This document shows, one piece after another, positions 1 through 5,419 of a stretch of 10,606 nucleotides of DNA (positions are counted from its first letter, which is position 1; each line of letters opens with the position of its first letter). The translations under genes and the position numbers were made by a program. Source of the stretch: Firmicutes bacterium UBA4916 (lineage in GTDB: Bacteria > Bacillota > Clostridia > Tissierellales > Tepidimicrobiaceae); contig DHBY01000055.1 of the NCBI GenBank assembly GCA_002398845.1, forward strand, positions 12,644-23,249, written 5' to 3'. The notes below the pieces were generated by a model. That model had not been told where the DNA came from. It was given only the letters and a program-made list of their open reading frames with translations, and made no database searches.

Positions 1-302
1 AATTCATCTGAAAGTATTTGTATTTCTGGTATTGCATTTTCTAAATATTCGGCAGTTGTATTAAGTATTTCTCTTGAAAATTCTTTAAAGGTTTTGGTAA
101 TAACTTTTACATCTTGTATATTTCTTATGTTATCTAAAAAATAGTTATAAAAATCATCATATACCTCTACTCCATCTATTTCTAGATGGCTAAGGGTATA
201 TTTAGACTCAGAAATAATACTGTCTATATCATTAAATAATTTATCTATTTCAGTTTGATTATTTGAATACTCCAATACTTTATCAAGTACATATATTTTC
301 AT
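1..302 (-). CDS. Hypothetical protein, N-terminal 100 residues (partial at window edge)
   Basis: An open frame runs from ATG at 302-300 off the left edge of the window. A GGAGG ribosome binding site lies 7 bases before the ATG, which supports the start. The protein begins MKIYVLDKVLEYSNN and is acidic and probably helical, with no signal peptide or membrane segment in the visible part. It contains the segment LSHLEIDGVEVYDDFYNYF at about residues 39-57. I do not recognise a named family with certainty. It resembles, from memory only, uncharacterised small proteins found in clostridial flagellar loci, and it lies on the same strand as the flagellin about 5 kb away. The flagellar link is an inference from position. 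That it is a real gene is well supported by the start signal and the protein-like composition. Confidence 0.75.
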   Translation of the reverse strand, partial: MKIYVLDKVLEYSNNQTEIDKLFNDIDSIISESKYTLSHLEIDGVEVYDDFYNYFLDNIRNIQDVKVITKTFKEFSREILNTTAEYLENAIPEIQILSDE

Positions 303-346
303 TTAGCTACCTCCAAAATTTTGGTCTATATCTATTATCGGCAAGA

Positions 347-451
347 ATGGAGATTTTTTTATGTTTATTTTTATTGATGTTGTGCCATAATATAAATAAA
401 GATAATCGAATTCACATAAATGCGATTGCCGCCAATGTGATTAAAGCTTAA
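347..451 (+). CDS. Possible 34-residue hydrophobic small ORF
   Basis: A short frame from ATG 347 encodes MEIFLCLFLLMLCHNINKDN followed by RIHINAIAANVIKA. It has about ten hydrophobic residues near its start and then a polar tail. Its stop codon lies inside the strong + strand terminator at 449-482, which shows that some + transcript ends here. There is no good Shine-Dalgarno (only a weak GGCAAG upstream) and no convincing promoter. It could be a small membrane peptide, the remnant of a longer gene, or chance. No function is assigned. Confidence 0.25.
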   Translation: MEIFLCLFLLMLCHNINKDNRIHINAIAANVIKA

Positions 452-482
452 TCACCCTGTGACAACAGGGTGATTATTTTTT
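449..482 (+). terminator. Rho-independent terminator
   Basis: An 11-bp perfect stem (arms 449-459 and 466-476, core AATCACCCTG/CAGGGTGATT) with a 6-base loop is followed by six T on the + strand (477-482). The T run gives it the + direction. It has no strong gene before it on this strand, only the small ORF ending at 451. Confidence 0.7.
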
Positions 483-601
483 ATCCTTAGTTATTTTCTT
501 TCCACCAAAGGATGGATCCATAGCTATCACGTCATATTTATCCTTTTTTTAGATTGCTTGGATATATTCATATCATTACCTTGATACGAGGGATTTCTTC
601 T
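474..601 (-). pseudogene. Relic of type I restriction-modification DNA methyltransferase (HsdM)
   Basis: On the - strand the frame 548-474 reads KKDKYDVIAMDPSFGGKK and then a stop. This matches the catalytic motif IV region of HsdM-type N6-adenine methyltransferases, usually close to DVIxxNPPFGG. The Asn is replaced by Asp and one Pro by Ser, so the motif is degraded. Before a run of seven A (544-550) a second frame reads RRNPSYQGNDMNISKQSKK. This fits the segment before motif IV if one base of the A run is ignored, which suggests a slippage frameshift. The fragment is only about 43 codons, far short of the roughly 500 residues of HsdM. It lies just downstream of AbiEii on the same strand and its stop sits inside the terminator. 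The motif match is clear; that it derives from an intact hsdM formerly here is inference. Confidence 0.6.
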
Positions 602-619
602 TTATTTACTGTCTTTTTA

Positions 620-1516
620 TTAAATATATCTCCTATCTTTACTACTCCACTTTTTGAAAAATTCATCTTCACTAATCATCGCATTATAAGGTTGAGATAT
701 AAATTCAATAATTGTATTAACTACATGATCAAAATTAAGCTCATATTTTAATATCTTTTTACAAAAATTGTCCCATCTTTTTTTAACTTTCACATCTTTG
801 GTTAACCTCACAATAACAGCTACAGAATCTTTTTCATATGGTGTTCCCCTATTAGATAAAGTTTCAAAAATTGCTTCTTGAAGCTTCCTTCCATCAAAAT
901 CAAAGTTTGTTGCTAAATAATATATATCATAAAAATCCTTCATGCGACCTGTAGCTTCCATTAAGAATATAATTGCATCTAACTTTTCTGCCACTGCAGA
1001 CTCTAATGAATAGGTTAAAACTTTAGGCCTTTCAAATTCTGGTAGAAGTACAGGAAGGGTTCTTTCTACTGGCGAAGGTACAATAATATCCCCCACTCCA
1101 AAGTCTATATTAAAAGGTGTTCTTGTCCTTCCAATAATACCAATAAGATTAATTCTAATACCATGATATTCCCTAACCTCACTAATTATCTCTAACCCTC
1201 TAATTTTAAATTTTATAAAATTATTTTTACTTGGTAAAAAAATAATTTCTTCAACCAGTTTTTCTATAGTATCTAAATCATTTGAATAGTTCTTTAAAAG
1301 ATAATCTGCATCAACTGTTGGCCTTGTGGTAAACCCGCTAATAGAATATAGTAAGAATCCACCCTTAAGAATAAGATTTTCTTTATATTTTGATTCAGAA
1401 AGTCTCCTAATAAATTCCTCTTGGCAAAATAGATTTAATAATTGTTGTAACGGAATTCCTTCACTTTTTGCTTTGTTTTTCAATTTTGCTAGGATAGAAG
1501 CTGTCATATCATCCAT
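620..1516 (-). CDS. AbiEii/AbiGii family nucleotidyltransferase toxin
   Basis: This is the toxin half of an AbiE-type (type IV) toxin-antitoxin and abortive infection system, 298 residues. The sequence shows the family pattern: KGGFLLYS at about residues 51-58, TVDADYL with the paired metal-binding Asp at about 69 and 71, NIDFGVGD near 136-143 supplying a third Asp, then SLESAVAEKLDAI near 170-182 and RMKDFYDIYYL near 191-201. These are the nucleotidyltransferase motifs of AbiEii. Such enzymes can block growth after phage infection, in some members by adding nucleotides to tRNA. The substrate here is not known. I chose ATG 1516 over a GTG three codons earlier because ATG overlaps the antitoxin stop as TAATG and has AGGAG about 10 bases upstream, whereas the GTG would sit on the ribosome site. 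Expression is probably translationally coupled to AbiEi. Confidence 0.9.
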   Translation of the reverse strand: MDDMTASILAKLKNKAKSEGIPLQQLLNLFCQEEFIRRLSESKYKENLILKGGFLLYSISGFTTRPTVDADYLLKNYSNDLDTIEKLVEEIIFLPSKNNFIKFKIRGLEIISEVREYHGIRINLIGIIGRTRTPFNIDFGVGDIIVPSPVERTLPVLLPEFERPKVLTYSLESAVAEKLDAIIFLMEATGRMKDFYDIYYLATNFDFDGRKLQEAIFETLSNRGTPYEKDSVAVIVRLTKDVKVKKRWDNFCKKILKYELNFDHVVNTIIEFISQPYNAMISEDEFFKKWSSKDRRYI

Positions 1517-2112
1517 TACAACCACACTCCTATATATGTTTGTACTTTGTTTTTAATATTAAATATTTCAGCATATTCAAATAGGTTTCTTACATTTTTT
1601 TTTGGATCCTTGATATAATTCTTTATTGCATTGATAAATACCTCTTCTTCAAGCTTTGCTTCATATCGCAGTACATCACATATAGTCCGTTCTCTATCAT
1701 ATATTTTAATTTTTACCCCTTCTATCTTTATTATATCAATGCCAATCTTTATAAACTTTGGTTCTAGATAATAGGGTTTTATTAGAGGATAATCCATATT
1801 GTATTGAAGTTTACTACTATTTTTATTCACTGCTATTTGCCAAGATGAAGGGATTCTATCTGTATATTCATAATAAAAAAGTGCACTTTCTAAAAAGATT
1901 ACTGATTCTGGAAAAAGTCTTGCAATAATTACTTCTTCTCTTGGAATATAATCTGTTAATTCATAAAACCCATGTTTTATCCTAGTAATTAAACCTTTCT
2001 CCATAAGCTTCTTTATTTGACGGCTGGAAAAGCCTAAGTCATTAAGTTCTGATGTCTTAAGAATTCCACCATATTTAATAAAATGATTCTTTATCTTATC
2101 AATCTTATTCAT
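1516..2112 (-). CDS. AbiEi family antitoxin / autorepressor
   Basis: This is the antitoxin partner of the AbiEii toxin, 198 residues. An N-terminal winged helix-turn-helix covers about residues 1-50 (it includes GGILKTSELNDLGFSSRQIK and a wing around RIKHGFYEL), followed by the C-terminal AbiEi domain with the family-like segment YDRERTICDVLR near 138-149. In studied AbiE systems the N-terminal domain binds inverted repeats in the promoter and represses the operon, while the C-terminal domain is needed to neutralise the toxin. The start ATG 2112 has GAGGTG 6 bases upstream. The gene ends TAATG, sharing one base with the toxin start, so the two form an operon. A 6-bp-arm inverted repeat and a perfect 15-base palindrome lie just upstream and are candidate operators. 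Confidence 0.9.
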   Translation of the reverse strand: MNKIDKIKNHFIKYGGILKTSELNDLGFSSRQIKKLMEKGLITRIKHGFYELTDYIPREEVIIARLFPESVIFLESALFYYEYTDRIPSSWQIAVNKNSSKLQYNMDYPLIKPYYLEPKFIKIGIDIIKIEGVKIKIYDRERTICDVLRYEAKLEEEVFINAIKNYIKDPKKNVRNLFEYAEIFNIKNKVQTYIGVWL

Positions 2113-2128
2113 TTTTACACCTCAATAT

Positions 2129-2150
2129 CCGCTTTTGTTTTTATAAGCGG
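2129..2150. promoter_or_regulatory. Inverted repeat before abiE operon, candidate AbiEi operator
   Basis: CCGCTT (2129-2134) and AAGCGG (2145-2150) form a 6-bp inverted repeat with a 10-base spacer, 16 bases before the AbiEi start. AbiEi proteins are known to repress by binding inverted repeats in their promoters. It could instead be a leader RNA hairpin. Confidence 0.4.
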
Positions 2151-2162
2151 TCTTTTAAGTGC

Positions 2163-2191
2163 ATATTATCATAATATTACTTTAATTACAA
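2163..2191 (-). promoter_or_regulatory. Candidate promoter of the abiE operon, overlapping a palindrome
   Basis: On the - strand TTGTAA (2191-2186) is followed after 17 bases by TAATAT (2168-2163), a weak sigma-A-like promoter. The -10 region lies inside the perfect 15-base palindrome ATATTAT-C-ATAATAT (2163-2177), a possible second repressor site. AT-rich palindromes arise easily here, so confidence is modest. Confidence 0.35.
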
Positions 2192-2475
2192 TAGTTTTAC
2201 GGCATCAAAAACTGACAAGATTCCACTTTTATCTTATGTTCTTTAATGTTAAATTTTTAGCCAATAAGATAATATATAAAATCATATGCTATTTTTATAT
2301 ATTCTATATTAAATTCTGATTTTGATTTGCTTTTTCTACAAATTATGCATATTTTCTTTTCTTCTATGAACTTTAACACTCCTTAATGCTCTACTTCTTT
2401 TCCTTATCAACAATGTCTGTAGTTGAACTTTTTACAGAAAGTAACTGTTTTTTTGCATGAGAAACTGAAGATTAT
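2192..2475. other. Intergenic stretch without recognisable features
   Basis: This is very AT-rich DNA between the AbiE promoter and the end of the FRG gene. Frames here are short or low-complexity. A weak 4-bp hairpin before a T run near 2433-2453 (ACAG/CTGT, + direction) is too small to call a terminator. Confidence 0.4.
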
Positions 2476-3435
2476 TTAAAAATTCAATCTGCTGGATGAA
2501 ATTATACCTAATTCTTCTGCTATAGAACCTTTTAAGTTTCTTTTAATATTTCGTCTAACCTGTCTTGATAGCTTGTATATATTTTCATCAGTAATAGAGT
2601 ATCCCTTTGATTTAATAATTTCTACTAACTTTTGTTTATCAAAATTGTGTTTTTCTGAATATATATCAATAGCTTGACTAGATATTTTATTTAAATCAAT
2701 TATTTCATCTGTTATGCCTACAATATCTTCTATAGGAAACAATTCATTTATACCAGTAAAAAACTCATTAATCATTTTACTTTTTTCATAGTTTTGATAA
2801 AATCTTACTTTACCTAACATTTGGTTATATTTACTCCAGTCGCTTACTTTAATAGATGTAGCTTTTTGTTTATGGGGTCTTTTAAAGGGTTGTATTCCTA
2901 AAGGAGAGTATTCATCAAGGTTATGTGCTATACTTAAATCATGATAAATAATTCCTATTCCTTTTTCTACTGGCTCATATATTTTCTTTTCACTATTATA
3001 TCTATTAGTTGCAAAAAAAGCAGCTACTGCGATATCAAAAGTAAAATCTACAAGATTTGTTTTTAGACCATAGTGCTGAGCTAATGATTCAAAATCTATG
3101 TCCAATGTTTCTTCTATTGCCATTTCTACTCTTGGATGACTTCTTAAGACTAATTCGTAATCAATAATTTTAATGTTATTTATTATTAGTTCCTCTTTAC
3201 TTAGATTATCCCTTAATATATTAGGCTGAATAAGCCAATCTTTAGTTTGTCCTCTGTATATATTTATCATAAGCATATGTGGTAATAATCGTGCTTTACC
3301 ATTAGGCATTTCAACTATCATGAAATTATTGCTCATAACTAGATTTTTATTACCTTTTTCAACTTCTAAAAATCTTGTACTTGGTTCTAATGTTTCTACA
3401 GCTTTAAAAATATTATCAAATACTTTATCCTCCAA
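2476..3435 (-). CDS. FRG-domain protein
   Basis: A 319-residue protein with the FRG domain. The YRGQ motif is at residues 60-63, and the second hallmark, SLAQHYGLKTNLVDFTFDI, is at about 117-135, followed by AVAAFFATN. FRG domains are common in defence islands and phage-related loci; their biochemical activity is not established well enough to state. The C-terminal third is basic and helical (RQVRRNIKRNLKGS near 291-304), which could contact nucleic acid, but that is inference. The start is TTG at 3435, supported by AGGAGG 8 bases upstream; no ATG fits better. An 18-codon leader ORF overlaps this start. The gene is on the same strand as the AbiE pair 363 bases downstream, which appears to have its own promoter. 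Its place beside AbiE and an HsdM relic suggests a defence role. Confidence 0.85.
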   Translation of the reverse strand: MEDKVFDNIFKAVETLEPSTRFLEVEKGNKNLVMSNNFMIVEMPNGKARLLPHMLMINIYRGQTKDWLIQPNILRDNLSKEELIINNIKIIDYELVLRSHPRVEMAIEETLDIDFESLAQHYGLKTNLVDFTFDIAVAAFFATNRYNSEKKIYEPVEKGIGIIYHDLSIAHNLDEYSPLGIQPFKRPHKQKATSIKVSDWSKYNQMLGKVRFYQNYEKSKMINEFFTGINELFPIEDIVGITDEIIDLNKISSQAIDIYSEKHNFDKQKLVEIIKSKGYSITDENIYKLSRQVRRNIKRNLKGSIAEELGIISSSRLNF

Positions 3436-3481
3436 TTGTTATGCCTCCTAACATAATATAATTAAAGTTTAACAGCTTCAT
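3425..3481 (-). CDS. Short leader ORF (18 codons) overlapping the FRG gene start
   Basis: ATG at 3481 has a very strong ribosome site (GGGGGAGGTG, 4 bases away) and encodes MKLLNFNYIMLGGITIGG. Its stop (3427-3425) lies 8 bases inside the FRG gene, and the FRG ribosome site AGGAGG is within this ORF. Ribosomes finishing the leader would stop on the FRG start, so translational coupling to the weak TTG codon is plausible. The peptide itself looks unremarkable. It may be a real leader peptide or a fossil start. Confidence 0.4.
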   Translation of the reverse strand: MKLLNFNYIMLGGITIGG

Positions 3482-3502
3482 TTTCACCTCCCCCTCTAAT
3501 AC

Positions 3503-3658
3503 TTATATTACCAATAGATTTTTGTATATTGGGTGTAATAATTTTTTAGCTGCTTTAATTCCCTCTAACTTATATATACGTAAATTTCACCTGTATGAAT
3601 AAATGAATTTTAAAAACTCCTTTTCTATCTCATCAGTATTCTTAATAATTACAATTCT
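3503..3658 (-). pseudogene. Possible coding relic of unknown family
   Basis: In one - strand frame the sequence reads RIVIIKNTDEIEKEFLKFIY then SYR, an in-frame TGA (3589-3587), then NLRIYKLEGIKAAKKLLHPI and YKNLLVI before a stop. The charged, helical composition looks like the C-terminus of a former protein, but there is no start site and I recognise no family. It lies between the FRG gene and the endonuclease, in a 349-base gap that otherwise holds only the FRG leader and the endonuclease ribosome site. Confidence 0.2.
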
Positions 3659-3784
3659 TTAGAATCCCCCCTGCTAGTATAGGAAGCTTCTAATTAACAA
3701 TAACAGTTTTCCAATATTGATGGAATTTTCAAACTATAAATGATGTAATTATATTGAACGTATGTTTTTATGGGGTGAATAGCT

Positions 3785-4834
3785 ATGCCAACCTATTATA
3801 CTGATGAAATAATTGAAACTATAAAAAGTGAATATCCCTATTCAGATAATGATGAATTAGCTAAAAAACTTGGCATTTCTGAATCTGCTTTAAGAACAAA
3901 AGCTTCTAGACTTGGATTAAAGAAAAATCAAGAATACATGGATAAAGTATATAAAAAGATGCAAGAATATAGAAAGATAAAACAAGATGATAACTACAAA
4001 GATTACAAGATGACTGATGTTGAAAGAAATATTATAATTGGAAGTTTAATTGGAGATGGAACTTTATCTATATATGGTAGAAGCAAAAATGCTTGTTATA
4101 GAGAAAACACAGGAACTAGTCAAATTGATTATAGAAAGTGGAAAGCTGAAAAATTAAAAAACCTAGACTTTAAAGCCAATAAATACGGAGCTATATATTC
4201 ACCATCTCATCCTATTTATACTGAACTTTATGAATTATTCTATCCTAATGGCGAAAAAATTCTTACAGAAGAAAATTTAAAGCTCTTAGATCACCCTATT
4301 GGACTAGCTTGTCTATTTATGGATGATGGAAGTCTTATAATTGATTCTTTTAGAAAAAGAAATAAAATATCCCTATTCCCAAGAATATACTTCTATACTC
4401 AAAGTTTCTCTTTTGATGAAAATCTACTATTAAAACAACATCTCGAAAATACCTTCAATATTCATTTTAATTTAAAAAACTGGAAGGATGGAAAAAAGTC
4501 CATATTAGAAATATCTAAAAGAGATGAACTAAATTTATTTATAGAAATAGTAAAACCATATGTAGAAAAAATTGAGTGTATGGAATATAAAATAAATATT
4601 GAAAGCAAAATGAAAGAAATTAAAAAGAGATATGTCAAAAAATTTCCTAATAAAGAAGTTATTTTATCTTCTATATATATTGAGGATAATAGCTACTCTT
4701 CCGAAGATGAATTTAAAATTATAGAAATGTACAAACAAGGATACCCATATACCAAAATTGCAAATACCTTAAACAGAACTTATTATGGTCTATATGACAA
4801 AGTAAGAAGAATGAAAAATGAAGGTAAAATTTAA
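3785..4834 (+). CDS. LAGLIDADG homing-type endonuclease with flanking helix-turn-helix domains
   Basis: A 349-residue protein with the two motifs of single-chain LAGLIDADG endonucleases: IIIGSLIGDGTL at residues 83-94 (catalytic Asp 91) and IGLACLFMDDGSL at 172-184 (catalytic Asp 180 or 181). An N-terminal helix-turn-helix covers about residues 6-46 (DELAKKLGISESALRTKASR), and a second similar fold covers about 307-346 (MYKQGYPYTKIANTLNRT). The flanking DNA-binding domains would aid site recognition. Start ATG 3785 has GGGGTG 7 bases upstream. The enzyme class cuts long DNA sites and spreads its own gene or an intron or intein. It is not inside the flagellin intron: it lies on the opposite strand, with its stop inside the hairpin at 4829-4860, 116 bases beyond the flagellin 3' exon. 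The catalytic residues are intact, so it is probably active. Its target is unknown. Confidence 0.88.
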   Translation: MPTYYTDEIIETIKSEYPYSDNDELAKKLGISESALRTKASRLGLKKNQEYMDKVYKKMQEYRKIKQDDNYKDYKMTDVERNIIIGSLIGDGTLSIYGRSKNACYRENTGTSQIDYRKWKAEKLKNLDFKANKYGAIYSPSHPIYTELYELFYPNGEKILTEENLKLLDHPIGLACLFMDDGSLIIDSFRKRNKISLFPRIYFYTQSFSFDENLLLKQHLENTFNIHFNLKNWKDGKKSILEISKRDELNLFIEIVKPYVEKIECMEYKINIESKMKEIKKRYVKKFPNKEVILSSIYIEDNSYSSEDEFKIIEMYKQGYPYTKIANTLNRTYYGLYDKVRRMKNEGKI

Positions 4835-4860
4835 GCCGAGGAATCTTCCTCGGCTTAAAT
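4829..4860. terminator. Long perfect hairpin between convergent genes, likely bidirectional terminator
   Basis: Arms 4829-4843 and 4846-4860 (core AAGCCGAGGAA/TTCCTCGGCTT) pair perfectly over 15 bp. The - strand side is followed by AAATTTT, so it best suits the flagellin transcript. The + side has no T run but contains the endonuclease stop codon in its left arm. Confidence 0.65.
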
Positions 4861-4877
4861 AATATCATACTAATGTA

Positions 4878-4904
4878 ACTCGGACTCCCTTTCGGTAGCT
4901 GAGT
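4878..4904 (-). other. GAAA-loop hairpin in the flagellin 3' region
   Basis: On the - strand ACTCAGCTACC-GAAA-GGGAGTCCGAGT folds with a CTACC/GGGAG stem (one mismatch), a GAAA tetraloop and an outer ACTC/GAGT stem across a small internal loop. No T run follows. Function is unknown; it may be an RNA-stabilising 3' structure. Confidence 0.3.
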
Positions 4905-4923
4905 AAGCGATTCACACAATTTT

Positions 4924-4944
4924 AAAAAACCACTAAAATTGGTT
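4924..4944 (-). terminator. Weak terminator just after the flagellin 3' exon
   Basis: On the - strand AACCA (4944-4940) pairs with TGGTT (4932-4928) around a 7-base loop and runs into six T (4929-4924). It lies 6 bases after the spliced-form stop codon. The stem is short, so read-through to the larger hairpin at 4829-4860 is likely. Confidence 0.4.
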
Positions 4945-4950
4945 CACTGC

Positions 4951-4995
4951 TTATCTTAATAATTGTAATACTGTTTGAGGTGCTTGGTTAGCTTG
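4951..4995 (-). CDS. Flagellin 3' exon (tail used after intron splicing)
   Basis: Fifteen codons on the - strand read QANQAPQTVLQLLR and a TAA stop. This is a canonical flagellin C-terminal D0 tail, but it has no start codon or ribosome site of its own. It matches the tail of the main flagellin frame (QANSLPQGVLQLLR) at 11 of 14 residues, and the two have exactly the same length. At DNA level I count 32 of 45 identical bases. Six codon differences are silent, including the stop codon, which points to selection on the protein. Joining CAA at 4995 to GCT at 5420 by removing 4996-5419 restores MLAQANQAPQTVLQLLR in frame. The alternative is a displaced tail left by insertion of a foreign element. 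Confidence 0.75.
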   Translation of the reverse strand, partial: QANQAPQTVLQLLR

Positions 4996-5419
4996 CGGAC
5001 CATCACATACCTTTCAGTATATGCCAGACTATATCTTCAACCAATTAATTGTCAACTATCCTTTGTCAATTGAACTGGTTGTTGGGTACTTCGAGGGCAC
5101 CTCTGCCCCTATGAATTTCATCACCATGCAACTCTTATCATTGTGAATTGTGAATTGTTTAGGTGGTACATCCTAGTCGTTGAACCTTCTCCAACCTTTC
5201 GGTACAGGAGCTCGGCTGCTGATTATCCATTGTTTCATCTCTACTACTTTTTAACCTTTCACGCTTGTCCTTTCAGACTACGTTGTAGGGAGTAAGGCTT
5301 TAGGAAGTTCCAGCAATTCACCCAATTTGCGATTAGAGATTGCTCTCTAATGGACCCTTAATTCATTCCTCACACTATCTTAATAATTGTAGTACTCCCT
5401 GAGGAAGTGAATTTGCCTG
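4996..5419 (-). ncRNA. Group I self-splicing intron in the flagellin gene (424 nt, no internal endonuclease)
   Basis: The - strand RNA has the group I core in order. P1: 5' exon GGCU (5423-5420) plus intron C5419 pairs with guide GGGUC (5357-5353), giving the required U-G pair at the splice site. A P1 extension pairs 5413-5400 with 5372-5360 over 13 bp with one bulged C. P2 is ATTAGAGA-GCAA-TCTCTAAT (5351-5332). P3 is GTGAATTG (5321-5314) with CAATTCAC (5157-5150). P7 is GACTA (5178-5174) with TAGTC (5031-5027), within the typical AGATATAGTC. P9 is CATATAC/GTATGTG (5023-5017, 5010-5004). P9.0 is GG (5025-5024) with CC (4998-4997), just before the terminal G4996. The layout suggests subgroup IA. 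P10 is weak (one good pair), so the exact 3' site rests mainly on the frame and P9.0. The first 45 bases encode an alternative flagellin tail and stop. Confidence 0.85.

Noticed and set aside
2083..2319. 78-residue + strand frame upstream of abiE
   Set aside because: It is AT-rich low-complexity translation overlapping the abiE promoter, with no ribosome site.
3717..3740. Promoter TTGATG/TATAAA before the endonuclease
   Set aside because: The spacing is only 12 bases, too short for a sigma-A promoter, and no better -35 is seen.
4878..4904. Riboswitch or second intron fragment in the flagellin 3' region
   Set aside because: The GAAA-loop hairpin resembles one in the intron, but no other core elements surround it.
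4951..4995. Second, independent flagellin gene
   Set aside because: Only 15 codons exist, with no start or ribosome site, and they follow a group I intron core with an exact in-frame splice. A 3' exon explains it better.
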